This document shows positions 25,943-32,794 of a stretch of 32,794 nucleotides of DNA, in pieces. The stretch is from Bacteroidales bacterium UBA1725. Lineage in GTDB: Bacteria > Bacteroidota > Bacteroidia > Bacteroidales > UBA932. The notes below the pieces were generated by a model. That model did not search any database. It was not told the DNA's origin and saw only the letters and a list, made by a program, of their open reading frames with translations. The first letter of the stretch is position 1, and every line of letters starts with the position of its first letter. The stretch lies in NCBI GenBank assembly GCA_002315815.1, contig DCIN01000082.1, positions 1 through 32,794 on the forward strand. The letters are read 5' to 3'. The position numbers were made by a program, and so were the translations under genes.

Positions 25943-26338
25943 TTACTGCCTGTCCTTCAGATAGTCGATGTTGATGATGTTCATCGATTTCAGCAATTTA
26001 TGCATATAGATGTACGGCCCTACGATAATCAGGCTTCCCAGAATGGACCACAGCCAGAAATCCTCAGCACCGAATTGATAATAGCTGCCGCGACGGACAA
26101 CTTCTCCGCCGATACGGTTGCTGATTCTGTGATACCAGATCAAAGCTGCGATTCCAAATGTAAGCCAGGAGAAGATGAAGAAAATCAAAAGGAAGTTCAT
26201 CGTGTGCTTTCCGTCGTGAGGGGATGCTGCGACATTGATTTCTTTAGAGATGTGGTACATCATAACAAGACCGTAGATGCCCAGAGTGACAATGCTGAGA
26301 AGTACAAATTTCAGGAGATTGCGGTTGGTGTTGAACAT
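25943..26338 (-). CDS. DUF4234-like small membrane protein
   Basis: A 131-residue integral membrane protein with three or four hydrophobic segments: LLKFVLLSIVTLGIYGLVMMY, the TMNFLLIFFIFSWLTFG stretch, and a C-terminal WLWSILGSLIIVGPYIY stretch. The TLGIYGL motif and length are typical of DUF4234, a family of unknown function. ATG 26338 is chosen because the frame continues upstream into the AraC gene without any membrane-protein character. An overlapping plus-strand open frame is larger but shows no recognisable domain. A terminator follows it. No function can be given. Confidence 0.75.
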   Translation of the reverse strand: MFNTNRNLLKFVLLSIVTLGIYGLVMMYHISKEINVAASPHDGKHTMNFLLIFFIFSWLTFGIAALIWYHRISNRIGGEVVRRGSYYQFGAEDFWLWSILGSLIIVGPYIYMHKLLKSMNIINIDYLKDRQ

Positions 26339-26411
26339 AATGATGGTTTTTCCTGCAAAATAGTAAAAAAACGGCATTGTCCATACCTGTTCGGGGAAAA
26401 AACGAGACTGA

Positions 26412-27308
26412 TTATTGAAGTGTGTGAGATGTTCTCCGGCGGTATTCGCGTGGGGAGATTCCCATCGTTTTCCTGAAGAGCCGGGAGAAATGATACGGGT
26501 CCTCAATTCCCACCTTGTTGCAAATCTGGTTGATTTTCATCCCTGACACTTCCATCAGGTGTACTGCGGTGCGTATTCTCAACTCACGGAGGTAGTGCAT
26601 AGGCGGAACTCCGCACCGGCGTTTGAAAACAGTCGTGCAGTGTGAAGGGGAACAACCTGCATATTCGCAGATATCGGCCACGCTGATTTTTTTCTCTATG
26701 TTCTCCATCATATAATGGTGGCAGCGTTCTATCAAATCGGGCTCTGCCGAATCCAGTGCTCCTCCGTCCGGGATTGTCTTGATATATTTGAAAGAACCGA
26801 GAAGATACATAAGGATTGAGCTGGAATACTCCAGACCGTCCCTGCTGCCCAACTCAAGGATATGGTAGAGCTCCTCAAAAATCTCCAGCAGTCTGGAATT
26901 TCTGGAACTGTCCGACACTTTTGTCTCGTGCACACTGTCCATCCCGTCTCCGAAATGAGGTGCCAGCTTGCCCGTGAAATGAATCCAGTATATGCTCCAG
27001 GGGTCGTTTTCGGAGGCTGCATAGCTGTGGGGTATTCCGGGTGGAATGATGAAGAAGGATCCTGAACGCAGAATCTGCCGCTTTCCTCCGATTTCTATCC
27101 ACCCCTCTCCACCGGTGCAGTATATCAGTATGTATTCTTCGGCTCCGGATGGCCTGTGTCTGTAGTGGTGGGCGGCGTGTGGATAGCAGCCTATGTCTGT
27201 CACGTACAGGGAGGAGGTGAGGCATCCGGTCTCCAATTCCGTCCTCACCGCGGCTGGAAGTACTGTCATACGGCTGCCTTTGAATCCATCTTTTACTTGC
27301 AGGTTCAT
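26412..27308 (-). CDS. AraC-family transcriptional regulator
   Basis: A 298-residue one-component regulator with an N-terminal cupin sensing domain (about 30-110, with HHYRHRPSGAEEYILIYCTGGEGWIE-type strands and IIPPGIPHSY) and a C-terminal double HTH (about 195-292). The HTH part includes ISVADICEYAGCSPSHCTTVFKRRCGVPP and the AraC signature around INQICNKVGIEDPYHFSRLFRKTMGISPREYRRR. The cupin should bind a small sugar. It is divergent from the DUF5107/TPR gene across 158 bp carrying promoter boxes for both, so that gene is the most obvious target. A role in the neighbouring xylo-oligosaccharide operon is also possible. Confidence 0.92.
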   Translation of the reverse strand: MNLQVKDGFKGSRMTVLPAAVRTELETGCLTSSLYVTDIGCYPHAAHHYRHRPSGAEEYILIYCTGGEGWIEIGGKRQILRSGSFFIIPPGIPHSYAASENDPWSIYWIHFTGKLAPHFGDGMDSVHETKVSDSSRNSRLLEIFEELYHILELGSRDGLEYSSSILMYLLGSFKYIKTIPDGGALDSAEPDLIERCHHYMMENIEKKISVADICEYAGCSPSHCTTVFKRRCGVPPMHYLRELRIRTAVHLMEVSGMKINQICNKVGIEDPYHFSRLFRKTMGISPREYRRRTSHTLQ

Positions 27309-27328
27309 TCTTTAATATTTGAATCAGG

Positions 27329-27360
27329 CAAATATAGATAATTGTCAAATTTGTTGCAAA
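27329..27360 (-). promoter_or_regulatory. Promoter of the AraC-family gene (-33 and -7)
   Basis: On the minus strand TTTG (27360-27357), a 20-nt spacer and TATATTTG (27336-27329) match the Bacteroidetes promoter well. The ATG lies 20 bp downstream. Confidence 0.6.
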
Positions 27361-27403
27361 AGTTGTTTTATCCATCTTTTTATTATCTACAGTCATTTCA
27401 TAA

Positions 27404-27452
27404 TAGCTTTGGACAAGCGATATTTGACATCATAAGTTGTCACATTTATTTG
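27404..27452 (+). promoter_or_regulatory. Candidate promoter(s) and inverted repeat upstream of the DUF5107 gene
   Basis: Two candidates are seen: an exact -7 box TAGCTTTG at 27404-27411, and TTTG (27423-27426) with an 18-nt spacer to TTTATTTG (27445-27452, one mismatch). Between them an inverted repeat TGACA-N8-TGTCA (27425-27429 and 27438-27442) could be an operator, possibly for the divergent AraC protein. Confidence 0.35.
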
Positions 27453-27466
27453 AGATATCCGGAACT

Positions 27467-30400
27467 ATGGTAAAAGTATGGAAAGAGAAGGTGGTTATTC
27501 CCACTTACGAAATCGGAAAACCCGAGAAGAACCCTATTTTTCTTGAAAACAGAGTGTATCAGGGGAGCAGCGGAGTCGTGTACCCCTATCCCGTAATCGA
27601 GTCCATCTCGAATGAAAAGACAGATCGCGAATACGAAGCTGTCTTTCTGGAGAATGAATATCTGAAGATAATGCTGCTTCCTGAGTTGGGTGGTCGTGTC
27701 CAGCGGGCCTATGACAAAGTGGCCGGTCGCGATTTCATTTATTGGAACAGAGTCATCAAACCGGCGCTGGTAGGTCTGGCCGGACCCTGGATAAGCGGAG
27801 GCATAGAATTCAACTGGCCCCAGCATCACCGTCCGAGCACCTTCCTTCCGACTGATTGCAAGATAGAGGAGAACGGGGACGGAAGCGTGACGGTCTGGTG
27901 CGGGGAGAGGGAGAGGATGTTCCATCAGAAGGGGATGGCCGGATTCACCCTGCGTCCCGGTCGGGCATATCTCGAGATTAAGGGCGTGCTGTACAACCCC
28001 ACAGAGACTCCGCAGACTTTCCTGTGGTGGGCCAACCCTGCGGTGAAGGTCAATGACGAGTATCAGAGCGTGTTCCCACCCGATGTAAATGCCGTTTTCG
28101 ACCACGGCAAGCGCGCTGTGAGCACCTTCCCCATTGCCACAGGAGTCTATTACAAGATGGATTATTCTGCCGGGGTGGACATTTCCAACTACAAGAATAT
28201 CTACGTTCCCACTTCCTATATGGTAGCCAAATCGAAATATGACTTCGAGGGCGGCTACGAGAACGACACCCACGGGGGTATGCTTCACGTGGCAGACCAT
28301 CATTTCAGCCCGGGAAAGAAGCAGTGGACTTGGGGCAACGGTGATTTCGGCCGTGCCTGGGACCGCAATCTGACAGATGAGGACGGCCCGTACATCGAAC
28401 TGATGGCCGGCGTTTACACCGAGAATCAACCGGATTTCTCGTGGCTGATGCCCTACGAGGAGAAGTCATTCGTGCAATACTTCTTCCCCTACAGGGAATT
28501 GGGCATTGTGAAGAACGCCAGCAAGGACCTCGTACTTAACATCCTGCCTGCCGGAGAGGGGAAGGCCCGGCTGATGGCTTATGCCACATCGTTGCAGCAG
28601 TGCAGAATATCGCTCAGAGACAAGGCGGGCAAATTGCTTTATTCTGAGGAAAGACCGCTGGATCCGAATGGGATTTATGATGTCACAGTGGACGTTCCCG
28701 TTGCTTTCGCAGACTTGGTGTTCGAAGTCAACGGTTTGAGCTGCAACGCTGTGGAACCGTCCGATACGGATATTCCGGCGGCCGCCGAGGCTGCTCTGAC
28801 TCCTTCGAAGACGAGTACAAATGAGCAGCTGTACCTCACGGGACTGCATCTGGAGCAATATCGTCACGCCACCTGGAAGGCCATTGACTATTATGAGGAG
28901 GCCCTGCGCCGCGATCCTCTGGATGTGAGGTGCAACAACGCGATGGGACTCTGGTATATCCGCCGTGGCCGTTTCGCAAAGGCCGAGCCGTATCTGCGCA
29001 CAGCCGTGAAGGTGCTCCAGAAGCGCAATCTCAACCCTTATGACGGTGAGCCTCTGTACAATCTCGCGCTTTGCCTCAAGTATATGGGGAGATATTCCGA
29101 GGCCTATGACTGGTTCTACAAATCGACTTGGAACGCCGCTTGGCAGGATGCAGGGTATTTTGCCTGTGCCCAGATAAGTGCGATGCAGGGACGTTGGACC
29201 GATGCCCTGAATGAGGTGGAGCATTCTCTCTGCCGCAACTGGCACAATCATAAGGCCAGGGCACTCAAGGCTGCTGTCCTGAGGCATTTGGGAAGAAATG
29301 ACGAGGCCGAAGCTCTATGTCGCGAATCGATAGTGATGGACTGTTTCAATTACGGTTGCCGTTTCGAACTTGTCCTTCTGGGGAAGGAAGGGACTGGGGA
29401 ACTGGTTGAACTGCTCAGGGGAGATTCTCACAATTACGATGAACTTGCTCTGGATTACAAGTCGGCAGGGCTCTGCGCCGAAGCTGATGACGTGTGGAAT
29501 CTTGCCGAAAAGCAGGGAGCAGTGACCATAATGTCATACTATTATCGTGGCAGTTATGACAAGGCCGCCGCCTCGGACCCATCTTTCGCGTTCCCCAACA
29601 GGCTTGAGGCGATAGCTGCTCTGGAAGCGGCGGGCCCGGGGGATGCAAAGGCTCCTTTCCTTCTCGGAAACCTGTATTACGACAAACGTCAGTACGATAT
29701 AGCCATTTCATTCTGGGAAAAGTCCGCTTCGGCCGACCCTTCTTTCCCGACTGTATGGCGCAATCTGGCTCTGGCTTATTACAATAAGCAGCACGATGCA
29801 TCCAAGGCACGTGAAGCAATGGAGAAGGCCTTTGCTCTCGACACAACCGATTCCAGAGTGCTGATGGAACTTGACCAGCTTTACAAGAAACTCTCACTGC
29901 CTGCAGCTGAGAGACTTGAGTTCCTGCGCAGATATCCCGAACTCATCGCGGAGCGTGATGACCTGGTGCTTGAGGAGATAACCCTGCTCAACCTCACCGG
30001 GCAATTCGAGGAGGCCAAAACCAGACTCGACTCTCATATCTTCCACCCTTGGGAAGGCGGCGAAGGCAAAGTGCCTGCGCAGTATCAGTACTCCCGAGTG
30101 GAACTTGCAAAGATTGCGATGAAGGAGGAACGGTGGAGTGAAGCTGCGAAGTTGATGGAAGAGTGTTTCGTATATCCCCATCACCTCGGCGAGGGTAAAT
30201 TGCACTGCGCTCAGGAACAGGATTTCCAATACTTTCTGGGCTGTGCCAGGGAAGGTGCCGGAGACAGTGCCGGAGCAAGGGAGATGTTCGAATTGGCAGC
30301 CAAGGGTGATTTGCAGCCCGCTGCGGCTCTGTATTACAACGATGCAGACCCCGTAAAGATTTACTATCAAGGACTTGCATTGAGAAAACTCGGGCGTGAC

Positions 30401-30601
30401 GCTGAGGCGGAAGAGCGTTTCCGTACCCTTGTTGACTTCGGTCGTGCTCATATCGACGACAAGGTGGTTATGGACTATTTTGCCGTCTCTCTTCCTGACC
30501 TTGCAATCTGGGATGAGGACCTTGACTTGCGCAACAGAAACAATTGCCTCAGGCTTATCGGACTTGGGGAAAAAGGTCTGGAGGGAGTCCGGGATTTCTG
30601 A
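27467..30601 (+). CDS. DUF5107 and TPR-repeat protein (probable carbohydrate-processing or binding protein)
   Basis: A 1044-residue protein. ATG 27467 is preferred because it starts directly at VKVWKEKVVIPTYEIG; the TTG 30 bp upstream lies within promoter-like sequence. Residues about 10-340 match DUF5107, a beta-sandwich with mutarotase-like features: LPELGGRVQRAYDK, GGIEFNWPQHHRPS, FLWWANPAVKV. Conserved His, Trp and acidic residues look like a sugar site. From about 450 to 1010 a long series of TPR-like helical pairs follows (for example AIDYYEEALRRDPLD, AEPYLRTAVKVL, ARKLG-type repeats), suited to protein interaction. No signal peptide is seen, so it is probably cytoplasmic. The adjacent AraC regulator suggests sugar-controlled expression. 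The reaction, if any, is unknown to me. Confidence 0.78.
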   Translation: MVKVWKEKVVIPTYEIGKPEKNPIFLENRVYQGSSGVVYPYPVIESISNEKTDREYEAVFLENEYLKIMLLPELGGRVQRAYDKVAGRDFIYWNRVIKPALVGLAGPWISGGIEFNWPQHHRPSTFLPTDCKIEENGDGSVTVWCGERERMFHQKGMAGFTLRPGRAYLEIKGVLYNPTETPQTFLWWANPAVKVNDEYQSVFPPDVNAVFDHGKRAVSTFPIATGVYYKMDYSAGVDISNYKNIYVPTSYMVAKSKYDFEGGYENDTHGGMLHVADHHFSPGKKQWTWGNGDFGRAWDRNLTDEDGPYIELMAGVYTENQPDFSWLMPYEEKSFVQYFFPYRELGIVKNASKDLVLNILPAGEGKARLMAYATSLQQCRISLRDKAGKLLYSEERPLDPNGIYDVTVDVPVAFADLVFEVNGLSCNAVEPSDTDIPAAAEAALTPSKTSTNEQLYLTGLHLEQYRHATWKAIDYYEEALRRDPLDVRCNNAMGLWYIRRGRFAKAEPYLRTAVKVLQKRNLNPYDGEPLYNLALCLKYMGRYSEAYDWFYKSTWNAAWQDAGYFACAQISAMQGRWTDALNEVEHSLCRNWHNHKARALKAAVLRHLGRNDEAEALCRESIVMDCFNYGCRFELVLLGKEGTGELVELLRGDSHNYDELALDYKSAGLCAEADDVWNLAEKQGAVTIMSYYYRGSYDKAAASDPSFAFPNRLEAIAALEAAGPGDAKAPFLLGNLYYDKRQYDIAISFWEKSASADPSFPTVWRNLALAYYNKQHDASKAREAMEKAFALDTTDSRVLMELDQLYKKLSLPAAERLEFLRRYPELIAERDDLVLEEITLLNLTGQFEEAKTRLDSHIFHPWEGGEGKVPAQYQYSRVELAKIAMKEERWSEAAKLMEECFVYPHHLGEGKLHCAQEQDFQYFLGCAREGAGDSAGAREMFELAAKGDLQPAAALYYNDADPVKIYYQGLALRKLGRDAEAEERFRTLVDFGRAHIDDKVVMDYFAVSLPDLAIWDEDLDLRNRNNCLRLIGLGEKGLEGVRDF

Positions 30602-30645
30602 TGCAAATTTGTGCTTTTCCCGGCTCATTTGATTGAAATTGTATA

Positions 30646-30653
30646 TATATTTG
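30646..30653 (+). promoter_or_regulatory. -7 box for the phosphatidylserine decarboxylase-like gene
   Basis: TATATTTG matches TAnnTTTG exactly, 21 bp before the ATG at 30675. The nearest TTTG upstream is at a spacing of 14, too short for a confident -33 element. Confidence 0.45.
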
Positions 30654-30674
30654 CCGGATTTTTAGAAGCACAGA

Positions 30675-31892
30675 ATGCCGCAGATTTCAGACATACAGAA
30701 CTCACAGGATATCAGCTGCTTCCGGCAATCGTTCCAATCTTTGCTGGAGGCTGACCCCGAGCTTGAGAGTCTGGTTGTGCGCAGTATTGAGAAGGCTCGC
30801 GCAATCAACCCGGATCCTGATACGAATCCGGGTCAGACTCTTGGTGAGTTCTGCGCTTTTCTTGACTGGGCATCGACTTGTATGCCGTGGGACATTATCA
30901 GACAGCCGGTGGGCCGCAGTCTGTACAATCGTCTCGACCAGGGAATCTGTTATTCATATTTCATATTTGACCAGCCTCTGGAAGAACTTGAAGGGAAGGG
31001 CTACTATTATCCGTCCCTGCAATATCACGAACCTGTGCGATCCTGGCTCACCAGAAATGCAAGGAACTGGGGATTCTTCCTCAGCACGGCATCAAGCTGG
31101 AACAACGCTTATCTGGAGGCGGTCAGGGCCTGTGCTGATTTCCATCTGGACAGCGGATGGTATGAGTCACCTGACAACTGGCATTCGTTCAACGATTTTT
31201 TTCATCGTCACCTGTCCTCTCCCGAGGTGCGTCCAGTGGCTTGCCCGGACGATGACGCTGTTGTCGTTTTACCCGCTGACTCCAGACCTCAGGGCATCTG
31301 GAAAATAGGGGAGGACTCCAGGGTTGTACAGCACAACGGGGTGGTCATCAAGTCGGGAAGAATTGTTTCAATTTCCGAGCTCATAGGTGAAGATTCTCCA
31401 TATTGTAAATCCTTTGCCGGTGGTACCCTTTTCCATACCTTTCTGGATGTCGATGATTATCACCGTTATCATTTTCCCGTTGGAGGAAGAATACGTGAGT
31501 TGGATGTGATTGCGGGGGATACTGCAGCCGGAGGCATCACTGTCTGGGATGCGGATTCCGGCAATTACATACTCGAGTCCGGAATACCCGGATGGCAGAT
31601 GTTCGAAACCAGGGGACGAGTGATTCTTGACACCGCCCGTTTCGGTCTTGTTGCAATACTTCCGGTGGGGATGTCGCAGGTCTCATCAGTCAATTTCGAG
31701 GAAGGTCTGCAGGTCGGAACTGAGGTCAGGAAAGGAAATCCTATGGGATGGTTCGATTTCGGAGGTTCTGATGTAGTGATTCTATTTCAGAAAGGATTCG
31801 GACTGGAACTGGAGGCAAGCCCGCTTCCCGATGGATCCTATCCTCACGGACGCGTGGGGGAGGTTCTTGGCCGTCTGTCCCTTCTTGTGTAG
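30675..31892 (+). CDS. Phosphatidylserine decarboxylase-like protein
   Basis: A 405-residue pyruvoyl-type decarboxylase family member with an N-terminal PSDC-like helical domain (about 15-160) and the decarboxylase core after it. Visible landmarks are FNDFFHRHL (172-180), PADSR with D202, FAGGTLFHTFLDVDDYHRYHFPVGG with H263, and FDFGGSDVVILF, where Gly364-Ser365 fits the self-cleavage site usually written LGST. The Asp-His-Ser set for autocleavage is therefore present. No membrane helix or signal peptide is evident, so it resembles the soluble PSD-related group rather than the standard membrane-biogenesis Psd. The true substrate may be something other than phosphatidylserine. Its last 49 bp overlap the convergent exporter gene. 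Confidence 0.83.
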   Translation: MPQISDIQNSQDISCFRQSFQSLLEADPELESLVVRSIEKARAINPDPDTNPGQTLGEFCAFLDWASTCMPWDIIRQPVGRSLYNRLDQGICYSYFIFDQPLEELEGKGYYYPSLQYHEPVRSWLTRNARNWGFFLSTASSWNNAYLEAVRACADFHLDSGWYESPDNWHSFNDFFHRHLSSPEVRPVACPDDDAVVVLPADSRPQGIWKIGEDSRVVQHNGVVIKSGRIVSISELIGEDSPYCKSFAGGTLFHTFLDVDDYHRYHFPVGGRIRELDVIAGDTAAGGITVWDADSGNYILESGIPGWQMFETRGRVILDTARFGLVAILPVGMSQVSSVNFEEGLQVGTEVRKGNPMGWFDFGGSDVVILFQKGFGLELEASPLPDGSYPHGRVGEVLGRLSLLV

Positions 31893-32794
31893 AAAAGTCT
31901 GGAAGGCAATTCGTTAACAAGCACTATGGCCAGCACTATGGCCAGAGTTATCTTTATCGACAGGAAACCGTATGACAAGCTCTGATTCAGTTGGCTTGAG
32001 ATTGTGAAGTATGTGGTCCAGAACAGGCCGCCGCCGGGCACCATAGGGAATATCCCTGTTATCATAAAGACTGTGACAGGGGCGTGAAAGCATCTGGCGG
32101 CTGCACGCGACAGTATCACGACAAATACCGACGCACAGAAAGTGGATACCGGAACGCTCAGATTGGTGAAGCGCACAAGAGCCAGATATAAAGCCCAGCC
32201 AAGTGCAGCTACGGCTCCTGTCTCAAGGTAATGCTTGGACGGTACGCCGAAAAGAACTGCGAAACCAATGGTTCCGAGGAATGAGGCCGCAATCTGCACC
32301 GGAATCGATGATGTTTCCGAATCTGTGACCATACCGTTGAGAGCCATCATAGAACCTTCGACCCAACTGTCGGTAAGGAAGGCTATGGAGACTCCGATGG
32401 CAATGCTCAGGAACACCATCAGCGCATCCAGCAGCCGTGTGGTGCCGGCAATGTAATCCTCGTTGGCCAAATCTCTGATACCGTTGGTGAACGGGACTCC
32501 CGGAATGAGAGGTATGATGGATCCTATTATCATATTACCCAGATTGGTTCCGAGACCGGCCTTGTGCAGCAGGATGCATAAAGCCGTGGCCAGTGCCCCT
32601 CCGAGAATGTTGCCTGTTATTTTGGAAAGATGAGGCCCTGCCACGAATAAGACGAAGGCCCAAAGCAGGAGTCCGACTACGAATGCAGCAGCAGAGTCGG
32701 TCAGAGAGCCTCCGAAGATGATGCAGAATCCCGCACTTCCCACTCCCGATCCCAGAATCTGAACAAGGGGATTTTTTGATTTCATCTCCCTCAC
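31844..32794 (-). CDS. Threonine/serine exporter-like (ThrE) protein, N-terminus outside window
   Basis: The frame is open to the window edge, so the visible 316-317 residues are the C-terminal part; the GTG at the edge is probably not the start. It has about ten hydrophobic helices. The first half resembles the membrane part of the ThrE/DUF1212 domain (SIIPLIPGVPFTNGIRDLANEDYIAGTTRLLDAL). The second half resembles the DUF3815/ThrE_2 domain (GTIGFAVLFGVPSKHY, APVTVFMITGIFPMVPGGGL). Together they form the fused ThrE architecture that exports threonine and serine. The last helix contains a 12-nt duplication, and the tail is highly basic and lies inside the 49-bp overlap with the decarboxylase-like gene. 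Substrate is by family only. Confidence 0.85.
   Translation of the reverse strand: MREMKSKNPLVQILGSGVGSAGFCIIFGGSLTDSAAAFVVGLLLWAFVLFVAGPHLSKITGNILGGALATALCILLHKAGLGTNLGNMIIGSIIPLIPGVPFTNGIRDLANEDYIAGTTRLLDALMVFLSIAIGVSIAFLTDSWVEGSMMALNGMVTDSETSSIPVQIAASFLGTIGFAVLFGVPSKHYLETGAVAALGWALYLALVRFTNLSVPVSTFCASVFVVILSRAAARCFHAPVTVFMITGIFPMVPGGGLFWTTYFTISSQLNQSLSYGFLSIKITLAIVLAIVLVNELPSRLFYTRRDRRPRTSPTRP
31921..31944. repeat. 12-nt tandem duplication in the exporter gene
   Basis: GCACTATGGCCA occurs twice in a row (31921-31932 and 31933-31944). On the minus strand it encodes the repeated LAIV block in the last membrane helix. The unit keeps the frame. Confidence 0.8.

Noticed and set aside
25838..26476. 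212-residue plus-strand frame longer than the DUF4234 gene opposite it
   Set aside because: The minus-strand product has clear membrane helices and a family motif plus a terminator on its side. The plus-strand translation has neither.
27446..30628. Several long minus-strand frames (27446-28429, 28466-29287, 29894-30628)
   Set aside because: All antisense to the DUF5107/TPR gene, without recognisable motifs or promoters.
1..32794. Insertion sequences, integrases, tRNA or rRNA genes
   Set aside because: No transposase or recombinase motifs, flanking inverted repeats, or tRNA-like cloverleaf with CCA-type end were noticed by eye. A computed scan was not possible.

Overview
The window looks like a chromosomal segment from a member of the Bacteroidota, most likely order Bacteroidales. 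The evidence is a hybrid two-component system with periplasmic propeller, kinase, receiver and AraC domains on one chain; a dense set of carbohydrate-active enzymes; several promoters matching the Bacteroidetes consensus TAnnTTTG; and general absence of strong Shine-Dalgarno sites. No rRNA, tRNA, CRISPR array, insertion sequence or SusC/SusD pair was seen.

Region 1 (1-6166) is an AT-richer accessory block. After the tail of an unidentified gene, a TAnnTTTG box at 365-372 precedes a tight run of co-directional genes. They are a PD-(D/E)XK-like nuclease fused to an SF1 (DUF2075, Schlafen-type) helicase, an HNH endonuclease, a MazG-like nucleotide pyrophosphohydrolase, a second paralogous nuclease-helicase, and a small unknown protein. 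The block closes on a perfect 13-bp bidirectional terminator (6134-6165). Two nuclease-helicase paralogues flanking an HNH nuclease and a nucleotide-pool enzyme suggest an anti-phage or restriction-like system. I cannot match it to a named system, and it is the best candidate here for something undescribed.

Region 2 (6176-15868) is mostly housekeeping with two secreted glycosidases inserted: mtaB (minus), folB translationally coupled to a secreted GH35 beta-galactosidase, a secreted GH2 glycosidase, a CNNM/CBS membrane protein, mnmA with an unusual insertion (minus), and cdd.

Region 3 (15990-25874) is a compact xylose/xylo-oligosaccharide locus. It holds xylA (minus), a divergently transcribed hybrid two-component regulator, and a minus-strand operon of lipoprotein SGNH esterase, GPH-family symporter and cytoplasmic GH43. 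The implied flow is periplasmic deacetylation, import of oligosaccharides, intracellular cleavage, and isomerisation of xylose to xylulose. No xylulokinase is in the window.

Region 4 (25943-32794) contains a DUF4234 membrane protein, an AraC regulator divergent from a large DUF5107/TPR protein, a phosphatidylserine decarboxylase-like protein, and the C-terminal part of a threonine/serine exporter-like protein that overlaps it convergently. Short tandem repeats (8, 12, 13, 18 and 30 nt units) occur at six separate places from about 7.9 kb onward, in signal-peptide, linker, promoter, spacer and membrane-segment positions. No stretch of more than 300 bases lacks a gene.
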